A stretch of 15,795 bases of DNA, taken from NCBI GenBank assembly GCA_002390205.1, contig DGOV01000100.1:1-15795 (forward strand), written 5' to 3'. This document shows positions 7,118 to 15,785 of this stretch, piece after piece (position 1 is the stretch's first letter; each line of letters begins with the position of its first letter). The translations under genes were made by a program, and so were the position numbers. The notes under the pieces are model-generated. The model was not told the DNA's origin. It saw nothing but the letters and a program-made list of their open reading frames with translations, and made no database searches. This DNA comes from Proteobacteria bacterium UBA4457 (GTDB taxonomy: Bacteria > Pseudomonadota > Gammaproteobacteria > Ga0077536).

Positions 7118-10100
7118 GTGAAAGACCTACTCGATCTATTAAGAAATCAAGGCGTCACGGATGATTTTGATGCTATTTCTATAGGCTTAGCTTCTCCCGA
7201 AAAAATTCGATCATGGTCTTATGGAGAAGTAAAAAAACCAGAGACGATAAATTACCGGACATTTAAGCCAGAGCGAGAAGGTTTGTTTTGCGCGAAGATA
7301 TTTGGCCCTATCAAAGATTATGAATGCTTGTGCGGGAAATATAAGCGACTTAAGCATCGGGGCGTTGTTTGTGAGAAATGCGGCGTGGAAGTTACGTTGG
7401 CTAAGGTCCGAAGGGAGAGGATGGGGCATATTGAGCTTGCTAGTCCTGTAGCACACATTTGGTATTTGAAGTCACTGCCATCTCGAATGGGTTTATTGTT
7501 AGATATGACCTTGAGAGAGATAGAGAGAATTCTATATTTTGAGTCTTACGTAGTCGTTGAGCCAGGTATGACCGATCTTGAGATTGGTCAGACGTTAGGG
7601 GAGGAAGCATATTTAGACGCTTTGGAACAGTATGGTGATGAGTTCGATGCCCGAATGGGTGCTGAGGCAATCTACGAACTGTTAAAAGGTGTCGATCTAA
7701 CAGAAGAAATCGCATCAATTCGAGAAAGCCTGCCAAAAACTAATTCTGAGACGAAGACTAAAAAATTCACGAAACGTTTGAAGTTGCTGGAAGCCTTCGT
7801 TACCTCTGGTAATAACCCCGCATGGATGGTTCTCAAAGTGTTACCAGTTTTACCTCCAGAGCTGCGCCCTCTTGTTCCATTAGATGGGGGGCGATTTGCT
7901 ACGTCTGATCTTAATGATTTATACAGACGAGTGATAAATCGTAACAATCGGTTGAAAAGATTACTCGACCTAAACGCTCCCGACATTATTGTGAGAAATG
8001 AAAAAAGAATGTTGCAGGAGTCTGTTGACGCCCTCCTAGACAACGGTCGTAGGGGCCGAGCTATCACGGGTACCAATAAACTACCGTTGAAATCATTGGC
8101 AGACATGATCAAAGGGAAACAAGGTAGGTTCCGGCAGAATCTACTCGGTAAACGCGTAGACTACTCTGGTCGATCGGTAATTGTGGTTGGACCTACATTA
8201 AAGCTACATCAGTGTGGTCTTCCAAAGAAAATGGCATTGGAGCTTTTTCGGCCATTTATTTTCAGTAAGCTAGAGCACTTAGGCATGGCTACCACTATTA
8301 AGGCGGCTAAAAAGCTTGTGGAACTTGAAGGTCCTGAAGTTTGGGACATCTTGGAAGATGTGATTCGCGAGCATCCGATTATGCTAAATAGGGCCCCTAC
8401 CTTGCATCGATTAGGGATTCAAGCTTTTGAGCCTGTATTGATTGAAGGAAAAGCTATCCAGCTTCATCCTCTAGTCTGTACCGCTTTTAATGCAGATTTT
8501 GATGGCGATCAGATGGCTGTGCACGTCCCTTTGGCATTGGAAGCGCAGCTTGAAGCACGTACTTTGATGATGTCTACAAATAACATCCTGTCCCCGGCAA
8601 ATGGGGATCCAATAATTGTTCCTAGCCAAGACGTTGTGTTGGGTTTGTATTATATGACTAGAGCCTCTGCTGACGCGAAGGGAGCGGGTATGGTTTTTGC
8701 GGACGTAGCAGAAGTTCACAGAGCCTTTGAAACTAAGGTCGTATCTGTTCACGCTTCATGTAAAGTGAGAATGGAGTTGACCGAACGCGATGAGGATAAC
8801 GAGCTGGAGACTCGGACTGAGCTTGTGGAGACGACTGTAGGGCGAGCGCTTTTGGCTCCGATAATCCCTCGTGGTTTACCGTTTTCTTTCGTAAATAAAG
8901 TTCTTAATAAAAGATCAATTTCGAAGCTATTTGATACTTGCTATAGAGTTGTTGGTTTAAAAGAGACGGTTATTTTTGCTGACCAGCTAATGTATGCCGG
9001 TTTTCATCACTCTACGCGCGCTGGGATATCGATAGGGATTGACGACATGGTCGTGCCTGACGAGAAAGAATCTATCATTACTGAAGCGACTTCGGCAGTA
9101 AAAGAAATCGAAGATCAATACGCATCTGGGTTAGTTACCACGGGTGAGAGATATAATAAAGTAGTTGATATTTGGTCTCGAACCAACGATCAGGTTGCAC
9201 AAGCTATGATGGCTAAACTAGGGACTGAGGAGGTCACTAGTGCTGCTGGGGAGTTAGTTGAACAAGATTCATTTAATAGCATATTTATGATGGCGGACTC
9301 AGGTGCTCGAGGATCTGCGGCACAGATTAGACAGTTAGCAGGTATGCGTGGATTAATGGCTAAGCCTGATGGTTCCATAATCGAAACGCCTATTACGGCC
9401 AATTTTAGAGAAGGTCTTAGTGTGCTGCAGTACTTTATTTCAACGCATGGGGCACGGAAAGGTCTTGCTGATACTGCGTTGAAGACGGCTAATTCAGGTT
9501 ACTTAACTCGGCGGCTAGTCGATGTAGCGCAAGATTTGGTAGTTTCCGAGGATGACTGCGGAACAGATGCCGGGCTTGTGATGCGGCCTGTTATTGAGGG
9601 TGGTGATGTTATAGAGGCCCTAGGTGATCGGATACTAGGGCGGACCGTGGCTCAGGATGTCGTCAAACCTGGTGAGGGCGATGAAATACTGGCTCCTGCG
9701 GGCACCTTAATTGATGAAAGGTGGGTTGAACTGCTCGACTCCAATGGCATTGACGAAGTGTTAGTGCGAACGCCAATACACTGTCTTACTAGATATGGTG
9801 TCTGCGCAGCATGTTATGGTCGCGATCTAGCTAGGGGACACCTCGTTAATAAAGGTGAAGCCGTGGGCGTTATCGCCGCACAATCTATAGGAGAACCAGG
9901 GACGCAGCTCACTATGCGGACCTTCCATATTGGTGGAGCCGCGTCGAGGGCTGTTGCAGTTAGTAGTATCGAGGTAAATGTAGCCGGAACACTTAAATTA
10001 GAGAAAATGAAAATACTTTCCCACGAAGATGGAACTTTTATATCAGTTTCCCGCTCCGGCGAACTTGTGGTAAATGATGAGGTTGGGAGAGAAAGAGAGC

Positions 10101-11347
10101 GTTATAAAGTACCTTATGGGGCCGTAATTTCAGCAGCTGATGGTTCTGAGGTAGATGCCGGCCAACTGGTTGCGACTTGGGATCCGCATACTCACCCAAT
10201 TATTTCAGAGGTAGCCGGAGTTGCTATGTTCGAAAATATTGTTGAGGGTGTGACGGTTTCTAAAGAGCTTGACGATATTACTGGTTTGTCTAGCGTGGTT
10301 GTGATTGATTCTAAGCAGCGTTCCAGCAGTGCGCGCGAGTTGAGACCCATGCTTAAATTGGTAGACAGCAAAGGGAACCAGTTGAATATCCCGGGAACAG
10401 ACATTCCGGCGCACCATTTCTTACCTGCAAATGCAGTTATCACCGCAGTTGACGGGCAGGAAGTCAGCGTAGGCGATGTGTTGGCACGGATGCCTCAAGA
10501 ATCAAGTAAGACTAAAGACATTACTGGCGGATTACCTCGAGTTGCTGATCTTTTTGAGGCTAGGAAGCCTAAAGAGTCGGCTATACTCGCTGAAGCCTCC
10601 GGTACAGTGTCTTTCGGGAAAGATACAAAAGGTAAGCAAAGATTCATTATCACTGACAAAGATGGAGTTCCTACTGAACTGTTAATTCCAAAATTTCGCA
10701 ATGTGAACGCTTATGAAGGTGAGTTCTTAGAGAAAGGTGAAGTGGTGTGTGATGGTGCGCCTGACATGCAGGATATCTTGCGTCTAAGAGGGCTTACTGA
10801 GTTGACTCGCTATATCGTAAACGAAGTACAAGAGGTTTACCGGTTGCAAGGTGTCAAAATTAACGATAAACACATAGAAACTATTGTTAGGCAGATGCTG
10901 CGAAAAGTCGAGATAGTTGATGGTGGGGATACTTCTTTCTTGAAGGGTGAGCAAATTGAAAAAGAAAAGCTCCGAGAAGAAAATGATCGAGTACGGGCCA
11001 AGGATGGACTGGAGGCTACCTACAATCAGATGTTATTAGGCATTACTAAGGCATCCCTTGCTACAGAGTCTTTTATATCGGCCGCCTCGTTCCAAGAGAC
11101 TACACGTGTCCTGACAGAAGCGTCGGTTACAGGGAAGAGAGATGTGCTGAGGGGGCTTAAGGAGAATGTGATCGTGGGACGATTAATTCCTGCTGGAACT
11201 GGTTATGCATACCACCAGGAAAGAAAGCTGACTCGTGGCAGCGATCCGGCGGCAGTGGCGGCAGCACTCGCTGCTGAGATTGATGCTGAGTTGCTGACAG
11301 AGCTAAAGAATGATGCAGGGGAGAATGCCGAGTCGAAAAGCGCCTAA
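7118..11347 (+). CDS. rpoC: DNA-directed RNA polymerase subunit beta-prime
   Basis: Beta-prime carries the catalytic Mg2+ site of RNA polymerase. The product has 1409 residues, near the 1407 of E. coli. The first zinc site has Cys70, Cys72, Cys85 and Cys88 (ECLCGK and CEKCG). The catalytic motif NADFDGDQMAVH supplies Asp460, Asp462 and Asp464, the same numbers as in E. coli. The second zinc site has Cys814, Cys889, Cys896 and Cys899 (GVCAACYGRDLARG). The bridge helix and trigger loop region shows GARKGLADTALKTANSGY and TMRTFHIGGAA. The large insertion within the trigger loop (E. coli SI3) follows, with KVPYGAV and WDPHTHP. The last 45 or so residues form an alanine- and glutamate-rich tail unlike E. 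coli's in sequence. Start is GTG with a strong ribosome binding site. A promoter for rpsL lies right after the stop. Confidence 0.99.
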   Translation: MKDLLDLLRNQGVTDDFDAISIGLASPEKIRSWSYGEVKKPETINYRTFKPEREGLFCAKIFGPIKDYECLCGKYKRLKHRGVVCEKCGVEVTLAKVRRERMGHIELASPVAHIWYLKSLPSRMGLLLDMTLREIERILYFESYVVVEPGMTDLEIGQTLGEEAYLDALEQYGDEFDARMGAEAIYELLKGVDLTEEIASIRESLPKTNSETKTKKFTKRLKLLEAFVTSGNNPAWMVLKVLPVLPPELRPLVPLDGGRFATSDLNDLYRRVINRNNRLKRLLDLNAPDIIVRNEKRMLQESVDALLDNGRRGRAITGTNKLPLKSLADMIKGKQGRFRQNLLGKRVDYSGRSVIVVGPTLKLHQCGLPKKMALELFRPFIFSKLEHLGMATTIKAAKKLVELEGPEVWDILEDVIREHPIMLNRAPTLHRLGIQAFEPVLIEGKAIQLHPLVCTAFNADFDGDQMAVHVPLALEAQLEARTLMMSTNNILSPANGDPIIVPSQDVVLGLYYMTRASADAKGAGMVFADVAEVHRAFETKVVSVHASCKVRMELTERDEDNELETRTELVETTVGRALLAPIIPRGLPFSFVNKVLNKRSISKLFDTCYRVVGLKETVIFADQLMYAGFHHSTRAGISIGIDDMVVPDEKESIITEATSAVKEIEDQYASGLVTTGERYNKVVDIWSRTNDQVAQAMMAKLGTEEVTSAAGELVEQDSFNSIFMMADSGARGSAAQIRQLAGMRGLMAKPDGSIIETPITANFREGLSVLQYFISTHGARKGLADTALKTANSGYLTRRLVDVAQDLVVSEDDCGTDAGLVMRPVIEGGDVIEALGDRILGRTVAQDVVKPGEGDEILAPAGTLIDERWVELLDSNGIDEVLVRTPIHCLTRYGVCAACYGRDLARGHLVNKGEAVGVIAAQSIGEPGTQLTMRTFHIGGAASRAVAVSSIEVNVAGTLKLEKMKILSHEDGTFISVSRSGELVVNDEVGRERERYKVPYGAVISAADGSEVDAGQLVATWDPHTHPIISEVAGVAMFENIVEGVTVSKELDDITGLSSVVVIDSKQRSSSARELRPMLKLVDSKGNQLNIPGTDIPAHHFLPANAVITAVDGQEVSVGDVLARMPQESSKTKDITGGLPRVADLFEARKPKESAILAEASGTVSFGKDTKGKQRFIITDKDGVPTELLIPKFRNVNAYEGEFLEKGEVVCDGAPDMQDILRLRGLTELTRYIVNEVQEVYRLQGVKINDKHIETIVRQMLRKVEIVDGGDTSFLKGEQIEKEKLREENDRVRAKDGLEATYNQMLLGITKASLATESFISAASFQETTRVLTEASVTGKRDVLRGLKENVIVGRLIPAGTGYAYHQERKLTRGSDPAAVAAALAAEIDAELLTELKNDAGENAESKSA

Positions 11348-11352
11348 ATTTG

Positions 11353-11389
11353 TTGACAAAGGAGTCATAGGACTCTAATATTCGCCGCC
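11353..11389 (+). promoter_or_regulatory. Strong sigma70-type promoter for rpsL-rpsG-fusA-tuf
   Basis: A perfect -35 hexamer TTGACA (11353-11358) is separated by 17 bases from TAATAT (11376-11381), four of six matching the -10 consensus; TCTAAT at 11374-11379 is an alternative with five matches and 15-base spacing. The next bases TCGCCGCC (11382-11389) form a GC-rich discriminator, the feature that makes ribosomal promoters sensitive to ppGpp/DksA. Transcription would start near 11388. The spacer contains the inverted repeat GAGTC-ATAG-GACTC (11362-11375). It starts only six bases after the rpoC stop. Promoter activity is inferred from sequence; the elements are plain to see. Confidence 0.75.
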
Positions 11390-11555
11390 TAGGATGGAGA
11401 GGGCCCGTGTCATCTCACTTTAGGTTTTTATTATCATTTCAGTCGTGTTCCCGAGCAATTTCTTATGCAATGCGTCATAAGTATTATTGTCTTCGTTGTT
11501 TTAGGACTCGACCTGAGTGATGTTTTTTAAATAAAAAAAATGTGTTAAGTGAATT
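11390..11555 (+). other. Long untranslated leader of the str genes
   Basis: About 165 bases separate the predicted start of transcription from rpsL. CTTATG (11462-11467) pairs with CATAAG (11476-11481). ACTC (11506-11509) pairs weakly with GAGT (11515-11518), followed four bases later by T6 (11523-11528) and then an A-rich tract with A8 (11533-11540). The AT-rich stem and T run resemble a weak terminator. TAGGACTC at 11502-11509 repeats bases 11368-11375 of the promoter spacer. A nine-codon ATG frame at 11394-11423 lacks a ribosome binding site. No known riboswitch or protein-binding leader was recognised. Confidence 0.4.
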
Positions 11556-11930
11556 ATGCCTACAATTAACCAACTAGTAAGAAACCCGCGAAAACGGGTG
11601 CGTGAAAAAAGTAAAGTCCCTGCTTTGGAGGCTTGTCCTCAGAAGCGAGGCGTCTGCACTCGTGTTTATACGACAACTCCAAAGAAGCCAAACTCAGCGC
11701 TGAGAAAAGTAGCGAGGGTTAGGTTAACGAATGGGCAAGAAGTGACTACTTACATAGGTGGTGAGGGTCATAACTTACAAGAACATTCAGTTATTTTGAT
11801 CCGAGGTGGGCGAGTGAAAGATTTACCTGGTGTGCGTTATCACACTGTTCGAGGGACTTTAGATACCTCTGGTGTTTCTGAAAGGCGGCGTGGGCGCTCT
11901 AAATATGGCGCTAAGCGTCCTAAGACTTAA
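11556..11930 (+). CDS. rpsL: 30S ribosomal protein S12
   Basis: S12 lies at the decoding centre and controls tRNA selection accuracy. The product has 124 residues, the family norm. Motifs are PTINQLVRNPR at the N-terminus, ALEACPQKRGVCTRVYTTTP, KKPNSALRKVARVRLTNG, GGEGHNLQEHS and RVKDLPGVRYHTVRG. Lys44 and Lys88 (43 and 87 without Met), the classic streptomycin-resistance positions, are wild type. Asp89 is the RimO methylthiolation site in E. coli. The ribosome binding site is weak: only TAAG six bases before the ATG, preceded by an A-rich stretch that might help ribosome loading. It is the first gene after the str promoter, with rpsG 24 bases downstream. Confidence 0.98.
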   Translation: MPTINQLVRNPRKRVREKSKVPALEACPQKRGVCTRVYTTTPKKPNSALRKVARVRLTNGQEVTTYIGGEGHNLQEHSVILIRGGRVKDLPGVRYHTVRGTLDTSGVSERRRGRSKYGAKRPKT

Positions 11931-11954
11931 TAGCAAGTATTTAAGGTTTATATA

Positions 11955-12425
11955 ATGTCAAGACGTCGAGTAGCAACCAAACGGGAAATTCTACCTGATC
12001 CGAAATACCAAGATCGGGTTTTAGCCAAATTCATTAATTTAGTGATGTCGTCAGGGAAAAAAGCAGTTGCTGAGAAAATTGTCTATGGTGCATTAGTTCA
12101 GGTAGAAGATAAAACAAAAGGCGTCGGATTAGACATGTTTAAGCAGGCTCTAGAAAATGTTGAGCCAAAAGTTGAAGTTAAATCCCGACGGGTTGGTGGG
12201 GCCACCTATCAGGTTCCTGTTGAGGTTCGTTCTAGTAGACGCGTTACTCTAGCAATGCGCTGGTTAGTGGACGCTGCAAGAAAAAGAAACGAAAAATCAA
12301 TGGGTCAGAGACTGGCAGGAGAGATTTTGGAAGCGTGCGAGAATCGTGGTTCTGCTGTCAAAAAGCGTGAAGACACTCATAAAATGGCGGAAGCGAATCG
12401 AGCTTTTTCGCATTACCGTTTCTAG
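11955..12425 (+). CDS. rpsG: 30S ribosomal protein S7
   Basis: S7 is a primary 16S rRNA-binding protein that organises the head of the small subunit and touches the E-site tRNA. The product has 156 residues, the common bacterial length, without the C-terminal extension of E. coli K-12. Motifs are SRRRVATKREILPDPKYQD, ALENVEPKVEVKSRRVGG, TYQVPVEVRSSRR, AMRWLVDAARKR and KKREDTHKMAEANRAFSHYR. TAAGG at 11942-11946, eight bases before the ATG, is a fair ribosome binding site. In E. coli S7 represses the str mRNA through a structured site in a gap of about 96 bases before rpsG; here the gap is 24 bases, so that site cannot be present in the same form. Confidence 0.98.
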   Translation: MSRRRVATKREILPDPKYQDRVLAKFINLVMSSGKKAVAEKIVYGALVQVEDKTKGVGLDMFKQALENVEPKVEVKSRRVGGATYQVPVEVRSSRRVTLAMRWLVDAARKRNEKSMGQRLAGEILEACENRGSAVKKREDTHKMAEANRAFSHYRF

Positions 12426-12443
12426 ATTGCGAAGTAAGCCCTA

Positions 12444-14540
12444 ATGTCCCGTATTACGCCGATAGAAAACTACCGAAATATCGGAATTATGGCTCATATT
12501 GACGCGGGGAAGACCACTACTACTGAGAGAATACTTTATTACACAGGCGTTTCTCACAAGATAGGTGAGGTTCACGACGGTGCGGCAGTCATGGATTGGA
12601 TGGAGCAGGAGCAAGAGAGAGGAATAACTATTACTTCAGCAGCGACTACTTGCTTTTGGAGCGGTCTTAGAAATGATTTAGGAGCTCATAGAGTTAACAT
12701 TATAGACACTCCCGGTCATGTTGATTTTACCATAGAGGTTGAGAGGTCTTTAAGAGTATTAGATGGTGCTATAGGTGTCTTTTGTGCCGTAGGTGGGGTG
12801 GAGCCCCAGAGCGAAACAGTATGGCGTCAAGCCAATAAACATGAAATCCCCAGGATTGCTTTTGTTAATAAGATGGATCGAGCGGGAGCTGATTTTGAGC
12901 GGGTGATAGAATCAATTCGAGAGAGACTAGGGGCTAAAGTTGTAGCGGTTCAGCTGCCAATAGGTGCCGAAGAGGATTTTTCTGGGGTGGTGGACTTGGT
13001 TCGTATGAAAGCTATCTACTGGAATGGGGACGACCTGGGTTTGACACATGAGGAGTCACAAATTCCTGAGAACCTGATGGAACTATCATTAAGAGCTCGC
13101 GAGTTGATTGTTGAGGCTGCTGCCGACGGAAGTGATAGCTTAACCGAAAAATATTTGGCGGGCGAAAATCTGACGCAAGATGAAATTGTTGCCGGGCTAA
13201 GAGATAAAGTGCTTAAAAATCAAATTGTTCCTGTGATGTGCGGTTCTGCTTTCAAAAATAAAGGAGTCCAGTGCCTTCTTGATGCCGTTATAGATTATCT
13301 TCCGTCTCCTGTTGATGCCAACGGTCTTCATGCATCGGTGCCTGATTCAAAAGAAAAAGTACTTTGTAAACCCACCGATGAAACGAACTTTTCTGCACTG
13401 GCTTTTAAAATAGCTACGGACCCATTTATGGGAACATTAGCGTTTTTTCGCGTGTACTCTGGGGTAGTGAAGACGGGAGATAGTGTTTACAACTCCGTGA
13501 AAGGAAAAAAAGAGCGGTTGGGAAGGTTGCTACAAATTCATGCAAATAGCCGCGATGAAATAAAAGAGGTCCGGGCGGGTGATATTGCCGCAGCGGTAGG
13601 GCTGAAAGATGTTTCGACTGGAGACACGCTTTGCGACCCGTCTAAGATTGTTGTTCTAGAGCGGATTGAGTTTCCAGAGCCAGTCATAGCTGTTGCCATA
13701 GAACCTCGCACGCAAGGTGATCAAGAGAAGATGACTCTAGCCCTGCAGAAACTGTCGGCTGAGGATCCATCGTTTAAAATTTCAACAGATCAGGAATCTG
13801 GGCAGACAATTATTTCTGGTATGGGCGAGCTACATTTAGAAATAATTGTTGAGCGAATGAAAAGGGAGTTTCAAGTTGAGGCTAATGTAGGGAAGCCGCA
13901 GGTGGCTTACCGTGAGACGATTAGACAGATAGTCGAAAAAGCGGAAGGTAAATTTATTCGACAAACTGGCGGGAAAGGTCAGTATGGACATGTCGTCTTG
14001 AGGATTGAGCCGCTTCCGAGAGGCGAAGGGTTTGTGTTTTCAAATGCCTTGCAGGGTGGTGTAATACCTAAAGATTTTATTCCGTCAATTGAAAAAGGTG
14101 TACAAGAGTCTCTTTTGAACGGTGTCCTAGCCGGTTATAAAGTGACAGATGTGAAAGTGACGTTATGTGATGGTTCATTTCACGATGTTGATTCTAGTGA
14201 AATAGCTTTCAAGGTCGCAGCCTCTATGGCGTTTAGAGACGGTGCTAAGCAGGCTAATCCGGTGCTGCTGGAGCCGGTAATGAACGTGGAAATTTCAACG
14301 CCCGAGGAATACTTAGGGACTGTTAATGGTGATTTAAATAGGCGAAGAGGTATAGTGCTTGGCACTGAGGATTCTCCTGGAGGCGCTATAATTAAGGCCG
14401 ACGTCCCATTAGCCGAAATGTTTGGATATGCGACCGATCTTAGATCGGGAACGAAAGGGCGGGCCACTTATGCCATGGAATTTGCGAGATATATGCAGGT
14501 TTCTGAAAAAGTGGCAGAAACGGTAATTAACAGAACATAA
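12444..14540 (+). CDS. fusA: Elongation factor G (EF-G)
   Basis: EF-G is the GTPase that drives translocation and, with RRF, ribosome recycling. The product has 698 residues against 704 in E. coli. The G domain shows AHIDAGKTTTTE (P-loop, residues 17-28), RGITITSAAT (switch I), DTPGHVDF (88-95) and NKMD (142-145), with GSAFKNKG for the last guanine motif. Later domains show FKIATDPFMGTLAFFRVYSG, AGMGELHLEI-like GMGELHLEIIVERMKREF, VGKPQVAYRETI, GGKGQYGHVV and, near the end, EMFGYATDLRS. These mark a canonical EF-G rather than a tetracycline-resistance or EF-G2 form. The gene begins 18 bases after rpsG with only a weak TAAG ribosome binding site, so coupling to rpsG translation is likely. Confidence 0.98.
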   Translation: MSRITPIENYRNIGIMAHIDAGKTTTTERILYYTGVSHKIGEVHDGAAVMDWMEQEQERGITITSAATTCFWSGLRNDLGAHRVNIIDTPGHVDFTIEVERSLRVLDGAIGVFCAVGGVEPQSETVWRQANKHEIPRIAFVNKMDRAGADFERVIESIRERLGAKVVAVQLPIGAEEDFSGVVDLVRMKAIYWNGDDLGLTHEESQIPENLMELSLRARELIVEAAADGSDSLTEKYLAGENLTQDEIVAGLRDKVLKNQIVPVMCGSAFKNKGVQCLLDAVIDYLPSPVDANGLHASVPDSKEKVLCKPTDETNFSALAFKIATDPFMGTLAFFRVYSGVVKTGDSVYNSVKGKKERLGRLLQIHANSRDEIKEVRAGDIAAAVGLKDVSTGDTLCDPSKIVVLERIEFPEPVIAVAIEPRTQGDQEKMTLALQKLSAEDPSFKISTDQESGQTIISGMGELHLEIIVERMKREFQVEANVGKPQVAYRETIRQIVEKAEGKFIRQTGGKGQYGHVVLRIEPLPRGEGFVFSNALQGGVIPKDFIPSIEKGVQESLLNGVLAGYKVTDVKVTLCDGSFHDVDSSEIAFKVAASMAFRDGAKQANPVLLEPVMNVEISTPEEYLGTVNGDLNRRRGIVLGTEDSPGGAIIKADVPLAEMFGYATDLRSGTKGRATYAMEFARYMQVSEKVAETVINRT

Positions 14541-14565
14541 AGTTTTTAGCTAAATATAGATAGAT

Positions 14566-14571
14566 AGAGGG
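14566..14571 (+). promoter_or_regulatory. tuf ribosome binding site
   Basis: AGAGGG ends nine bases before ATG at 14581. It overlaps the end of a short tandem TAGA repeat, three copies at 14557-14568. This is stronger than the sites before rpsL and fusA, in keeping with the high demand for EF-Tu. No good separate promoter was seen in the 40-base gap. Confidence 0.6.
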
Positions 14572-14580
14572 TTAGCGACC

Positions 14581-15771
14581 ATGGCGAAGGAAAAATTTGA
14601 ACGAACGAAACCACATGTAAACGTGGGCACTATTGGCCACGTAGATCATGGGAAGACGACGCTAACAGCGGCGCTCACGATAATTGGTGCCAAGAGATTT
14701 GGTGGAGAAACTAAGGCGTATGATCAAATTGATAATGCTCCTGAAGAACGTGAGCGCGGAATTACAATTGCGACCGCACATGTTGAGTATGAAAGCGAAG
14801 GACGCCATTACGCGCACGTAGATTGTCCTGGACATGCCGATTACGTAAAAAACATGATTACAGGCGCGGCTCAGATGGATGGCGCGATTTTAGTATGTAG
14901 TGCGGCAGATGGCCCGATGCCTCAGACAAGAGAACATATTTTGTTGGCTCGCCAAGTCGGTGTACCTAAAGTTGTTGTTTTCTTGAACAAAGCTGACATG
15001 GTCGATGATGCAGAGCTTCTCGAGTTAGTTGAAATGGAGATCCGCGAGTTGCTCGATTTATACGAGTATCCAGGCGATGATACGCCAGTCATTATCGGCA
15101 GTGCTTTAAAAGCGGTAGAAGGCGATGAAAGCGAGATCGGATCCCAAGCTATTGATAAGCTAGTTGCGGCGATGGACGAATTTATTCCCATTCCAGATAG
15201 GCCGGTTGATTTGCCATTTTTGTTGCCTATTGAAGATGTTTTCTCTATTTCTGGCCGTGGAACAGTAGTCACGGGGCGAGTAGAGAGAGGGATTGTGAAG
15301 GTTGGCGAAGAAATTGAGATTGTAGGTATTAAAGATACCCAGACAACAACTTGTACCGGAGTTGAGATGTTCCGAAAACTTCTTGATGAAGGACGAGCTG
15401 GTGACAATGTGGGTGTTCTTTTGCGCGGAACTAAGCGTGAGGATGTAGAGCGTGGACAAGTGCTTTGTCACACGGGTTCTGTAACGCCTCATACTCATTT
15501 TGAAGCAGAAGTTTATGTTTTATCTAAGAATGAAGGTGGTCGTCACACGCCTTTTTTCGATAACTATCGTCCACAGTTTTACTTTCGTACAACGGATGTA
15601 ACTGGGGCTGTAGAGTTGCCTTCAGGCGTCGAGATGGTGATGCCTGGAGATAATGTAAAAGTGACTGTGAAGCTAATTAACCCTATTGCTATGGAAGAAG
15701 GGTTGCGCTTTGCCATACGAGAAGGCGGACGAACAGTCGGTGCAGGCGTTGTATCGAAGATCATTGAATAA
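14581..15771 (+). CDS. tuf: Elongation factor Tu (EF-Tu)
   Basis: EF-Tu delivers aminoacyl-tRNA to the ribosomal A site as a GTP complex. The product is full length at 396 residues. Motifs are GHVDHGKTTLTA (P-loop, from residue 19), ERGITIATAHVEY (switch I), DCPGHADYVKNM with Asp81 and catalytic His85, NKAD at 136-139 and GSALKA. Domains 2 and 3 show SISGRGTVVTGRVERG, EMFRKLLDEGRAGDNVGVLLRG, GGRHTPFF, YRPQFYFRTTDVTG and EGGRTVGAGVV. Kirromycin-contact positions look ordinary. It ends with two stop codons in a row, TAA TAA. Ten of 23 arginines use CGA, AGA or AGG, codons avoided in E. coli tuf. It lies at the str operon end, where tufA is expected, yet tRNA-like sequence follows, as is usual for tufB. 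Confidence 0.99.
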   Translation: MAKEKFERTKPHVNVGTIGHVDHGKTTLTAALTIIGAKRFGGETKAYDQIDNAPEERERGITIATAHVEYESEGRHYAHVDCPGHADYVKNMITGAAQMDGAILVCSAADGPMPQTREHILLARQVGVPKVVVFLNKADMVDDAELLELVEMEIRELLDLYEYPGDDTPVIIGSALKAVEGDESEIGSQAIDKLVAAMDEFIPIPDRPVDLPFLLPIEDVFSISGRGTVVTGRVERGIVKVGEEIEIVGIKDTQTTTCTGVEMFRKLLDEGRAGDNVGVLLRGTKREDVERGQVLCHTGSVTPHTHFEAEVYVLSKNEGGRHTPFFDNYRPQFYFRTTDVTGAVELPSGVEMVMPGDNVKVTVKLINPIAMEEGLRFAIREGGRTVGAGVVSKIIE

Positions 15772-15785
15772 TAACTATAAAGTTT

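Noticed and set aside
11394..11423. Nine-codon ATG frame in the rpsL leader, a possible leader peptide (MERARVISL)
   Set aside because: It begins about six bases after the predicted transcript start with no ribosome binding site, and no clear paired stems respond to its translation.
14527..14556. Separate tuf promoter (TTAACA, then TAAATA after 18 bases)
   Set aside because: The -10 match is poor and the -35 lies in fusA; read-through from the str promoter is enough to explain expression.
14922..15407. A 161-codon minus-strand open frame opposite tuf
   Set aside because: Serine- and threonine-rich shadow of the tuf coding sequence with no initiation signals.
15776..15781. TATAAA as a -10 box for the tRNA at the window end
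   Set aside because: It lies only four bases before the tRNA start, so transcription would begin inside the tRNA, and no -35 is visible.
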